From assembly GCA_905250125.1 (NCBI GenBank), contig CAJNOL010000329.1, positions 62,001 to 126,000 on the forward strand: a stretch of DNA of 64,000 bases, written 5' to 3'. Source of the DNA: Rotaria sordida (Eukaryota; Rotifera; Eurotatoria; Philodinida; Philodinidae). How positions within the stretch are numbered: position 1 is the first letter of the stretch; every line of letters begins with the position of its first letter. Below, piece after piece: positions 14,501-24,283 of this stretch. A program made the position numbers and the translations under genes. The notes beneath the pieces are model-generated. The model was not told the origin of the DNA and searched no databases. It saw nothing but the letters and a program-made list of their open reading frames with translations.

Positions 14501-17500
14501 AATAGAATTCAAATTTTTTTTTTTGTTTTACCTGAACATCAATAGTCTTCTCCGTTTCATTTGTTCGCGAAGCTACAACAAAAAAAAGAATAATTCTGTT
14601 TTTTTTTCTTTAAATAAAAGCTCATCGTACTTAAACTTGTTAAAAATTTATGTCGTATAGCCATTAATAACTTTTCAAACCTTCAATTACGCATTAGCAT
14701 GTGTAGATACTTATTGCTCAATCAACCGTATCAAAACGAAAGAGAAAAAATAATAAATGCGAAACAATTCGGAGGGTTTAAAAAAATTTTTTTTTTTTGT
14801 CGTTCTTTATATCTCATAAGATCAAGAGAATAAGGTCAATCATTTATATTATTTTGTTTACATACGACTTAATCTACTTACAATCATTTATTGATGAACG
14901 TGAATAACGATCCTTTATTTGTAATAAACAACAATCTAATATCCATGAACCATATAGATGTATAAGACTATTTACAGTTGGATGATTTAATCGAGATGTT
15001 TTTGAAATGATTTTATCTGATAGATTAGTTGAAATGGTTAATGAATTTATTGTTGAAAAACTTTGACTAGTAGGTAAATTCACTAGAGAGAAATAAGATA
15101 TAGGTTTCGTTTGTTTTTTTTCTTTTTATTGATTTTAATTTATACTTTTTCGATTATCAATTTGTGATTTACTAGATTTTAATGTTACAGGTATTGATGA
15201 TTGTTGAGTATTTGATGGAATACCACGAAGTGATTGACCAGTAGGACGAGATGATTGTTGATTATTTGATGTTGATGAGATATTATCATTCATTGTTACC
15301 ATTGAAGTATTTGAAGGTTTTGGACTATATAAACAAGATGGATCAATATCTCTTCCTATAGAAAAAAAAAATCCGAAAAGAAAATTTATTTTTTCATATC
15401 AAATGAATGATTTTTATCTTACCTAACCATATATCAACAAACATTCCAATTGCTTTAGTTACATTAACAAATATACGTGGTAATTCTTGTAATGATGTAA
15501 AATCTTTTATTTTTAAATTTGTATTAGATTGTAATTGATTAGAATATTGTGGCATTCGAAGGAAAACCTTAAAATATAATCATATTAATATTTTCTTTTT
15601 TGTTTATTTGAATTTTTCAAAATTACTGATATATCACCACATTCAGATGGATTTTGTAGAATAGTTAAAAATTGTATCCATGTTATAACAAGTTTATCTA
15701 ATGATAAAGAATCAATTATTTTTTGTGTATATTCACTTTGATCAGTTTCTGTACCTAGAAAAAAAAAATATAATAAAAAGATTTTAAAGAAAGAAAACAA
15801 AAAAATTAAAATCATTAATTATTTACAAATATATTGCAATGATATTAAATCGGGCCAACATAATTTATGTACAACTGTCGATGTAAGAACACAGGTAAGT
15901 TGAGCCCAATCTATATGACAATGATAATATAAACAAATGCAAAAATATATTTTATCTAACCATATATAACTGCAGGTCGATGACGCCATGTTTGAGCATA
16001 ATCACGAAATGTTCGCCATAATCCTGGTGGAATATGTATTTTATCGATTGCTGCCATAAAAACTTGATAAATTGATGGTACAAGACGATGACTCATTACA
16101 GCACTACATTCTTCATTTGCTATTAAATTAAACATATACGTATATATATATATAGGATGCCAACTATTTGAAATTTGAACAAAAATCTTTTTTTCTCATG
16201 ACTGAATAGAACTCGTTGAGTTACTTCTAAAAGTATTGCTCTTGACATATGCAACAGATATTTTTGTAGTGAAAGTTAGTTAGTTTTAAGAATCGAGCTA
16301 CGCAAAAAGTATCAAGTTTCAATATTTATCGGAATTCGTTTTTCTTATTTTGCTTCAATAGATAAAACTATTTTTTTAATCAAATTTCGACCATAGGGAA
16401 AGCGTAGGTAGAGCCTATTTAGTTCAAAATTGTCGGACCTGCATTAAGAATCAACTTGACGGGTTAAAAGCACAGGTCAAAGTGTTCCAAAATACTATAG
16501 TGACATGGCGTAAGGACCGAAATTTATTTTAAGTATTGAGTAATACTATTCGATACAGATTTTTGTGTTGGTTCTGAGTATAATAATTTGTTTCATCAGG
16601 AGCTGCAGTTCTGATAGTCAAGATCTTTGAATATAAATCCATTTTGTTATCATATTGAAAAAATCGATTTTCTCAACAGTCAAATAATATTTCTCGAAAA
16701 GCGTGCACATTTCAATTTTTAAACCTAATTTTCCTAACGAATGACCTACCCGAACTGATATACCCACCGTTTGACCTCATATTAGACTCACAAAGAAGTC
16801 TCGGTAAGATAAGAAAAGTCCTAAAAGAGGCGTGTCCATGGGTTTCTGATGCCGAGTTATGAGCATTCTATAGAATTTTCGATTCAACTTTTTTAAGTAT
16901 TTACCAAAAAATCAAATAAAGGTATTTCGATCAAAAATTTCGCCCATAAACAGCTCGAATGACTAGTAGGATACCCTGAAAGTTTCAGCTTAAAAGAACG
17001 TTCCTTTGTTAAGATATTACATTTTCAAGCAAACTCGATTCTTGTGACAAACGATCGTTTTTTGGAAATTCAATATCTTGACAAAGGAACATTTTTTTGA
17101 TTGAAACTTTCAAGAATGTCTGCTGATGGAATTACCGTTCTTTGGTTTTTTCAGTAAATACCTAAAGCTGGATCAAAAATTTAGTAAAACAGTTATAACT
17201 CGGCTCCAAAGGTCCATGAGCAAGAACTCTTCTAGAATTTTTCTAATCTTGCCGAGACCTCCTTGAGAATCCAATATGAGATCAAACGATGGGTATCAAT
17301 TCTGATAGTTTCCTCGTAAGTTTCACTACAAAAATATCATTTGAATATATCACAAACAACATTTTTATAGTTAACTGAACGAGCTCTATTCAACTATGAG
17401 AAAAAACAATTTTTTTTGCTCAAATTTCAAATTATCACAATCTTATTTAAATAATATAATCACAAACAAAAAGAAATCATACTTCGATAAGGTGGAGATA

Positions 17501-18109
17501 GTACCGTATCACCAATAGCTAAAAATACTTGAAGTAAAATATGCCATAAATCAAAATTTAATTCTGTTTGACTAATCATTATTTGTAACTGACGTAGAAC
17601 TTTATGAGTATACATTCGTTTTGTTAATAAATCTGCTGTTTTTTCTAATTCATAATGAAATAAACAAAAGTTCTTTAATATTATATTCAATAACTTTCTT
17701 TTTTTATTTTACCATCATGTATAACAAATAAATGATAAAGATGCCAAAACATTTGTGACCAATAAAATTCAATTTTTTCACGTAAAATTGGTGGTATTGA
17801 ATTTGAATTTGCTGATGTTATTTCAAATACTTTAAGCCATTCAACATAAACATTAGCACATAATTGATATATTGAACTTTCTTCACATGTAAAACCAAAT
17901 GCAAATATTTCAAGTGTCCATTTAAAATCTTTATCTGTTGTTACTGAAAATGGTCGATTACTTATTATTAATTCATATATATGTGTTAAATAAGGCATAG
18001 CAATTTTCTCAGCAACTGTCGATGGTATACTAGTTGATAAAGGTGAATTACATATCGTATGTCGCTGAATTTCGCTATCATATGATGAATATCCATTATA
18101 CATAAACAT
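5589..18109 (-). CDS. RALGAPB: Ral GTPase-activating protein subunit beta (RalGAP-beta)
   Basis: Many-exon gene; ATG at 18109 (or the second Met two codons in), stop at 5589. Conserved landmarks follow the family order. The N-terminal KWTLEIFAFGFT block is near 17900. WRTFRDYAQTWRHRPAV is near 16000 (family ...NWRHHPAV). HPTVNSLIHLYGSWILDCC is near 14980. LSRFYYVIQQGL is near 14350, and IIELGISGEK near 10600. RGLYGKNVW is near 8930. In the C-terminal GAP-like domain, RLFLSHYGFCSL is near 8050, GWTGNPETSW near 7570 and EMAFYLPHHF near 7370. The end is IPLIDGMVLPRYILSFFLRQ with RRKRLE, near 5870-5940. In animals the beta subunit binds the catalytic alpha subunits and is needed for RalA/RalB inactivation downstream of Akt and insulin signalling. 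Several introns carry large inverted repeats. The start is 24 bp from the upstream stop; a 75-bp intron joining the two genes in frame is an alternative reading. Confidence 0.92.
6520..7015. repeat. Long inverted repeat in RALGAPB intron
   Basis: The left arm (6530-6730) contains TGACTGTTTTATTGAATTTTCAACTT. The right arm (6840-7010) contains, in reverse complement, TGTGACCGTTTTATTGAATTTTCATTTT. The arms stay in register for about 200 bp, including matching CATAGACCTTCCGTATG and CATAGATCTTCCTTATG blocks. Non-coding fold-back sequence. Confidence 0.75.
9125..9430. repeat. Inverted repeat, family B copy 1
   Basis: AACATGTCTTTCTTGAGATA near 9262 mirrors AATATTTCAAGAAAGACATGTT near 9352. The outer arms TTAATAATCCTTAGATAATC and GACTGTCTAATGATTATTAA also pair. 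The same layout recurs at 32955-33290. Located in a RALGAPB intron. Confidence 0.65.
9525..9715. repeat. Fragment of repeat family C
   Basis: The block GAGCTATGAATACATTGAAAAG...TTAGCTTATTATTGCCGAGACACTGCATCTTTGCGGTATTTTTTTA matches one arm of the family C palindromes at 13110 and 49650 (GAGCTATGAATA...TTAGCTTATTGTTGCAGAGATTCTGCATTTTTGTGGTATTTTTT). Only one arm is present here. Located in a RALGAPB intron. Confidence 0.6.
11100..12040. other. Long RALGAPB intron without further gene
   Basis: About 0.9 kb between coding exons. It has a short CTCTCTCTCTCT stretch near 11887 and T/A-rich filler. No open reading frame resembling RalGAP-beta or another family was seen on either strand. Confidence 0.5.
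13110..13540. repeat. Long inverted repeat, family C copy 1
   Basis: The left arm has TCCTTAGGTTATTGCTACGAAGATACTACACTTTTACGATATTTTT (13138-13182). Its mirror on the right is AAAAAATATCGTAAAAGTGTAGTATCTCCATAACAATAAG (13472-13511). GACTTGAACTTCTGCATAGAGACAGG near 13227 pairs with CCTGTCTCAATGCAAAGTTTCAAATC near 13406. Located in a RALGAPB intron next to another inverted repeat (13575-14225). Confidence 0.75.
13575..14225. mobile_element. Terminal-inverted-repeat element in RALGAPB intron
   Basis: TIRs of roughly 85 bp. The left end is GATCAGAAAGTTTTTAGACAAGATGTTTGTTCATTTTTGACGTAC. The right end, in reverse complement, is GATCGGAAATTTTTAGACAAGATGTTTGTTCACTTTTGACATAT. The roughly 480 bp between them hold only a 71-codon open frame with no recognisable domain. 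The structure fits a non-autonomous DNA element. It sits immediately beside a coding exon (conserved LSRFYYVIQQGL near 14350). I could not establish a target-site duplication. Confidence 0.65.
16185..17410. mobile_element. 1.2-kb fold-back element in RALGAPB intron
   Basis: The outer ends mirror each other: TTTTTTCTCATGACTGAATAGAACTCGTTGAGTTA near 16190, and its complement near 17370-17410 (GAACGAGCTCTATTCAACTATGAGAAAAAAC). A second, inner palindrome spans about 16745-17290, with arms of about 240 bp (CTCGGTAAGATAAGAAAAGTCCTAAAAGAG against its complement) and a centre near 17045. About 500 bp of the left half is unpaired. No coding capacity; probably a non-autonomous DNA transposon or nested insertions. 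Confidence 0.7.
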
Positions 18110-18133
18110 CTAAAAAAAATTTTTTTTTTTAAT

Positions 18134-19597
18134 TTATTTATTAAAATTTTTAAATGATTGAACAAATGAATATTTAATAAGTACAAAAATTTCAGTTTTA
18201 GTACGAATAATAAAACGTTGATGTTTATCTATCATTGGAATTATATTTCGTATTTCATTACAATCAAATATACGAATAGAATTAAGACCATTAATATTTA
18301 AGTCAAAACAACTACCAGGATGTGTTCCATGAATAAGCCAACCATAGTTTCCATTTGAACAAATCCATTGTCGTTCAATTCGATCATCTATTAATATTTT
18401 ATATAAATAACCATTTGAAAGACATAATGTTGAATAAACTAAAATATAATTTTTTTCATCATTTGTACCAACTAATAAAGCTAAATAATCATTTGTTTTA
18501 TTATCAAGTGCTACTCGTCGTGAATAATATCCATCGGCAATTGGATATTGATCTGATCGAAGATTTAATAAAGAATTTTTATCATATTTATGTAATGTTG
18601 ATTGTTTTACTAAATAGAATACACAACGATGATTATCTATTGCACCACATATATAACCAATGTCTTTATCGATAATATCATGTTTTGTTGTTTGATAATC
18701 CAACAAATAAATTTGTTTATCAGTAATAACTAAGCATTTATATAACCAATCAACGTAGCATAAATCACGAATACATGAATTTTTATCCAATTGTGTAATA
18801 GCAATATGTTTTAGATTCATAAGTGAAATGATGACTAATTCATTTGAATGTTGAGAATAGATGAGAGTATTATTTTCACAAATGGTCATAGCAATATCAT
18901 TAGATAAAGAAGATAAATATGCTAATGTTTCAAATGTAAAATCTCGACCAAAATCAATTGAATTCAATGTAATATTTCTATTACTAGGTGATGAAACAAT
19001 CGATGATGATGATGATGATGATTTTAGTTTATCAATTGAAATTTCAATATTTTGTTTTGTATTTTTTTGTAAATGATAATGATTATCTAATAAATCAATT
19101 GTTTTTGATGAAGATAAATCTGATCTTGAACCAATCGATTGATCTTTTGTTATTGTTGGCATTGTTGTAATTGAAGTTATTATCGAAGATTTATGATTTG
19201 AAGTGTCTAAAGATTGTTTTAATCGATGTGGACATTTAATATATTGTTGTTTACCTAAAATAATTGAATAAATATTTAAAAATTATTATAGAAAAAAAAA
19301 AATACTTTGATATTCATCAAATGCATTTAAAATTAATTGACCAGCTGTTCGAACACGTTGATCAAGTTGTTTTACATGTTGCAAACGCCATTGATCAATA
19401 AATTTCAAAGCATTTGTACGTAGAATAATAGCTTGTGATCGATTTGAACAATGATAAATACGATGAATATATTTATGAATATCTTCATCAAAATTATCTT
19501 TAATTTTATCATTATTATCAAAACGATCTGATGTTTCCATTGTATATGTTGACAAATGAATAATTGGTTTAGTTTGAATAATATTCATTTTATCCAT
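18134..19597 (-). CDS. Beta-propeller-like protein with N-terminal helical region (470 aa), unrecognised
   Basis: Two exons, 19306-19597 and 18134-19254 (donor GTATTT, acceptor TTTTAG), total 1413 nt in one frame; ATG at 19597. Residues about 30-100 are charged and helical (IHRIYHCSNRSQAIILRTNA, then WRLQHVKQLDQRVRTAGQLI), reminiscent of the coiled coil of TRIM-type proteins. A Ser/Thr-rich linker with a Ser run follows. The rest is short beta-strand-like blocks (DIAMTICENNTLIYSQHSNE, CLVITDKQIYLLDY, CVFYLVKQSTLHKYD, YILVYSTLCLSNGYLYKI, GYICGAIDNH), the pattern of an NHL/WD-like propeller. No RING or B-box cysteines are seen. The family is not identified. It lies directly upstream of RALGAPB on the same strand, 24 bp from stop to ATG. 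Confidence 0.7.
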
Positions 19598-20149
19598 TAG
19601 AATATTTTTGATAAAATGAGGAATAAAACGAAGAAAATTTATACTATTTATTTACGTGAGTGAATGTTTGTTGTGAAAAAAACAATATTAAAGAAAGACT
19701 TGTTACCCTCGATTAATTCGAGTCTATTATATGCCTCATATCAAATAATAAATATGCATACTTACTCGCTCTTTCTTCTTCTATATGTAAAAAAACAAGA
19801 AGCTAATTATCGAACACGTACACTGAATTACATATTTTTTTTTTCTTCGCAAAATTATTAACAATAATACAATAAGTTAACAATATACATTCGAACATAT
19901 TACGAAAAAACAAAAGAATACATATGTTCTTAGCCAGAAAGATAGAATTCAATAATAATAAAAAAAAAAAGCAATAAGGAACAAAGAGTCGGTAGACAAA
20001 GAAAAGAAAAAAAAAGTTTCAAGTTATTTTTCTTTTTCCATATATCAATACAAAAAAGCGAAATAGAAAATGATATTTTTAAAACGAAAGACGTAGAAAA
20101 AAATATATAAAGTTAACACAATCAAGTGTTTGTTTTTTTTTACTCCTGA
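19598..20149. other. Intergenic spacer, nothing recognised
   Basis: About 550 bp of A/T-rich sequence between the ZFYVE1 stop and the start of the propeller gene on the same strand. It contains A-runs and no credible open reading frame. It should hold the ZFYVE1 3' UTR and any promoter of the next gene. Confidence 0.5.
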
Positions 20150-23100
20150 TTATTTATGTCCACTGGTTGATTCATTCATTGATTCATCGCAAAATTTACA
20201 TACACGTACAGGTGTTAACCAATCTCGTTCTGGTACGGGACGTTTTTTTGGTGAACATTGTTCACAAACAGCATCGCCACAATTTCGACTACAAAAGTAA
20301 AGGCACAAATCAATAAAATTATTTATTAATAATAATACACACCAATGATGTAATCGATTTGTTGTACTATTAAATGCACGTTTACAAATAAAACAAAGAC
20401 GGCATTCATGATCCGGTCGCCAATAATTCGGTCGAGTACTTTCTTTAATAAGTTCTATACAAATTAAAAACAATCATTTTTTTGTTTGTTATCTCAAGAA
20501 TAACTTTCAAATACTAACCAATTGGATAATTGACACCGATTTTTTCAAGGCCACTTTTAACTGTTTCATAAACACGTCTACTTGCAGGAATATCAACTGA
20601 AACTGGACCTTTGTAAAGAACACAAAACAAAAAAACTCCAAAAATAAATAAATAATGAATATTTTATTTTTAGGGTGGAACGGCATGCATATAGGAGCAT
20701 TAAAATAAAGAAAAAGAAAAACAAGACAAATTGGAATAATAATATAAACGAGCAAGTGGAGGACAAAATGAACCCTTTTTATTCTTGCATACCTGCTCCT
20801 GGGTGCTCGATATCGAAAATATCAGATGGAGATAAACACAGATCGCTGAGATGCTCACCGGATGATGCAGTACTTGCGGAATCTCCGCTACTACCAACAT
20901 CATAACCATTTTGTTTTGTTTTTTGATTATCTGATTTATCTTTTTCTATCAATGATGAAGATGAATTTTGTGTTGCTGATGGTGGACGTGATTGTGGATT
21001 AGCATAACATTTATCACATACACGAACAGGTTTTTCAGTATCAATCCAAGGAACAATACGACGACTTGTTGTACATGTATCACAAAATACATGACCACAT
21101 GCTAAACAAAGATTTAAAAAAAACTAAAATTAACATTGATCTATTGTTATTTAATCTTTATGATAGAGTAAAACCTCTCTCTAAGAAGGATGAATGTAAA
21201 CTCAATAATGGCAATAGGTAACGACCTGCACTTTTGAATAATAGAAAAAGAAGGACTACTCCGGACATCTCTTGATATGATGATACACATAAGACAAAAT
21301 TATTTTAAAATCTATTCTCTTTGCAAAACATTTGAAAAAATAATGCATGAAAATAGTGTTGTATTTCGATAGAATTTTGATTTTGACAAGTGTTTAAGAT
21401 CTGTAGTTCAAAACACGATTTTGCTCTTCCGATTGCTTAAAAGTGCCGATCGCTAGCTGTTTCTGTTATTGAGTTTGCGCCTACTTCTCTTTAACTTTGG
21501 CTCATTCTTAACGAAACTCGATTACGCCAGACAATAGACTGTCCAATACAAAGAACTGCTCATATAGAACGGTTTTACAGTATACTTGAATTGATATGAT
21601 TTCTTGCAATAATGATATCAATTTATAGAACAAACCTCGACAATGATGTTTCGAATGCTCTGATCCAAAAACAAGTTTACACGACGAACATTCCTTTAAA
21701 ACAAATAAAATAAATTAATCTTCTTATATATCATAAAAAAACCTTCTTACATGAACATCTTTATTTGGAACCCAATACGATGGTGCTACTTGATCTGCTA
21801 CCATCTCTGTCAATATTTTTGTTGGAGCTGATAGATAACTATAACAATACAATAAATTAAATTTTTCTTTTATAAAAAAAAAAAAATTTAATCGAACCTT
21901 CCAGCATAGACAACCATTTCCATAAATTTTCTTGGTGTAACATCACTAGCCGCTCGACTATTGTCTTCACCTGGCCAAACATGAACAACTTCAACACACG
22001 TTACATCTTTTGGTTCATTATTTCCATACCAATATTTTCTTGATCGATAGATNNNNNNNNNNATTGTGTTTCATGAAAAATAATTAATGTTGGTCCCATA
22101 GTTGACATAGGTCCATCAACTTTACAATTTTTCATAACATTTTCTAATTCTTTTCGAAAATATTTTAAAAATGCATTTGAAGCATCAGATAAAAATTGAA
22201 ACATATCATTTGGTAATTTTGGTGCTCGTGTTCGAAATATAATAATATCACTTATACATAATATTTTAAGTAAAAGTCTATTACGAATATTATCATTTTG
22301 TGATAAACCAAGTCGACCTTCAGTATCAAGTATAAGTGTTCGTTGATTTTCATCTAATGCTGACCATACACCCATTGTGCATGATTCAGTTGTTGATGAT
22401 GTATGAAATTTTTCTTTTCCATTAAAAAATACTTGATTTAATGTATACGATTTTCCATCACCTGTATTACCAATAATAGAAATACATTTAACATTTGAAT
22501 CTTGTGATGAACATTGTAGTTGACGAATAAAATCAAATTCATTATTAACCTTAATTTAATTGAATTTAGATAAAGTATTTAACAAAAAATAAACTTACAG
22601 TTAAATGTTCATGAGCATCTAATAATAGAAAAACTTCATTTGAATTTGTATTCAATGGATTTTGTTGACAATCTGTATCTGATATTTGTTCATTAAATTT
22701 TTCTCGTTTGTATATGTGATTCGTGTTTTGTTTCTGTTGAGAGATAGTAGCCGTGGACATTTTTGTTTGTTTGGAATTGTTTTGTTGTTCTGACGGTGAA
22801 ATATAATTTTCATCATAAGCATCTAGTTCGATATCGGCAAATATAAATGCAGACGTATTTTTATAGTTATTTTGTTTATGAGAATTGTTGTTATGATCAT
22901 TTGAGGGTAAATGTGGATAAATTGGTTTTGCTTCTATTCGAGAATGTGCACTAAATGAAAAGAAAAACATAGCTTTATTATTAAGTTTTATTCAAGTTAA
23001 TGTGTAAACCTCAAGAAGAGAACGTAAAAATCCGAGAAACATATGTAGGGTAAAGAAAACGATTCAAGTCATCAGAGTTTTATACAACGTGCGGATTGAG

Positions 23101-23962
23101 GGGCAGTGCCCCTCCGAATATTAGGTTGGCGCACTGGGAATTTTAAATCGCCCTTCCGAAAGAAAAAATCTGCATAACACACTGCAAGTCATAAAAAGTG
23201 TGTATCAAATGTTTTTGAAACTCATAACGTCATAAAAAGTGAAATAATCTTTTCATTACTTTTGAAGTATTATAGTAAAGATCATATGTTTATCGATTAG
23301 AAAAAATATTATTTTGTGTATTACGTAATAACAAACATAATGTATAAATTGATTCATTGTTCATATAAAAATTAGTCTATTTTCAAATGTTAATGTTGCG
23401 TATTTTAGAAAAAAAAATCTTTTCTGTTTACTAATATATCAACACCCTGTCCAAATATTTCATTTATGACTGAAACTTAAAGTTAACTTGTTTATGTAGC
23501 ATATCAAACATACTCAATTTTCGTTATCTTAATCAAATTCTTACTATACCTAAAAGTTTAATAAAACAGTAGTACTAGAAATATTTCATCAACTTACTTA
23601 TCCTTTTCTGTAAGGAACATTTGTTCTTCTTTAGATTTTTGTAGTTTATGTTCTCTTCCGTCTGAATGTTGATGTTTATTTTTATAACATGAATAACAAA
23701 ATAATAATGTACAAGTTGAACAATAAAAAACAGCTGGATGATTTCTATTAATTGAACAATATTCACCATCAATTTCGTCTGAATTTAATCGTTCATGTTT
23801 TCTATTATTCGAACTATCATGAATTTGTTTTTCGCATAAAACACATTGTAATGAATCACATTGTATACAATAAAATATTGCTTTTGATAATATTTTCGTA
23901 TCACATGCTGCATATGCCGCGCAGCTTAAAGAAGACATCGCATGAGAAAATTGATATGACAA
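20150..23962 (-). CDS. ZFYVE1: ZFYVE1 / DFCP1: double FYVE-domain GTPase-like protein
   Basis: Multi-exon. The first exon (about 23600-23962; Met at 23962, or 23938) encodes the N-terminal Cys/His zinc-binding region (FYCIQCDSLQCVLCEKQIH, then FYCSTCTLLFCYSCYKNKHQH). Next, near 22380-22560, is the P-loop domain with GNTGDGKSYTLNQVFF, followed by TLILDTEGRLGL and MSTMGPTLIIFHET. After an assembly gap comes YRSRKYWYGN...VEVVHVWPGED, then FYVE 1 (SYWVPNKDV, KHHCR, ACGHVFCDTC, PVRVCDKC). A Ser-rich linker leads to FYVE 2 (YWRPDHE with the WxxD motif, LHHCRNCGDAVCEQC, RPVPERDW, PVRVC) and the stop at 20150. Order and motifs match animal DFCP1, which binds PI3P, sits on ER/omegasome membranes and lipid droplets, and has ATPase/GTPase-like activity. 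The 10-N run at 22053-22062 replaces about 150 codons present in the human protein. Confidence 0.93.
22053..22062. other. ZFYVE1: Assembly gap (10 N) inside ZFYVE1
   Basis: Coding sequence resumes about 150 residues further along the DFCP1 family pattern on the far side. The run is therefore a placeholder of nominal size, not ten missing bases. Confidence 0.85.
23077..23161 (-). mobile_element. MITE-like repeat, short family, copy in ZFYVE1 intron
   Basis: In reverse complement it begins CTTTCGGAAGGGCG, contains GGGGCACTGCCCCTCAATCCGCACG, and ends GTATAAAAC. This resembles the copy at 32741-32835. It includes an exact 17-bp hairpin, GAGGGGCA-G-TGCCCCTC, at 23098-23114. It is conspicuously GC-rich for this window. 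Confidence 0.55.
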
Positions 23963-24283
23963 ATTTTTTTTAGAATAGAGAATTAGAACTTGAGGTATAT
24001 GTTTTCATATGATTCATTCTTTTAATATAAATAAAAACTTAGGTCAAAACATATTTTTATCATACATTTTTTTTATAAATTTCTTATGCTATGAGAATAC
24101 ATTTATTCGTTTGAATAATTTCAGTTGTCTATTCAATCTTCATAGATGTCACTAAATATGAATGTATATCTCTATTGGTTCTATGATTTGTAACTTCTAC
24201 ATGTGCATTTATATATATCATTTTATTTTAGACAACTAAACAGAAAGAAATCGATTGCTTATAGTTGATCGAAATTAACAATC
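23963..24283. promoter_or_regulatory. Divergent promoter region between ZFYVE1 and SLAIN
   Basis: The 321 bp between the two start codons must carry both 5' regions. A TTTTATTTTAG acceptor-like site ends at 24231, 52 nt before the SLAIN ATG. It could be a 5'-UTR intron acceptor or a spliced-leader trans-splice site. A TATATATATC run lies just before it. No further motif is certain. Confidence 0.5.

Noticed and set aside
18355..18675. 106-codon plus-strand open frame
   Set aside because: It is the antisense shadow of the propeller-like gene exon.
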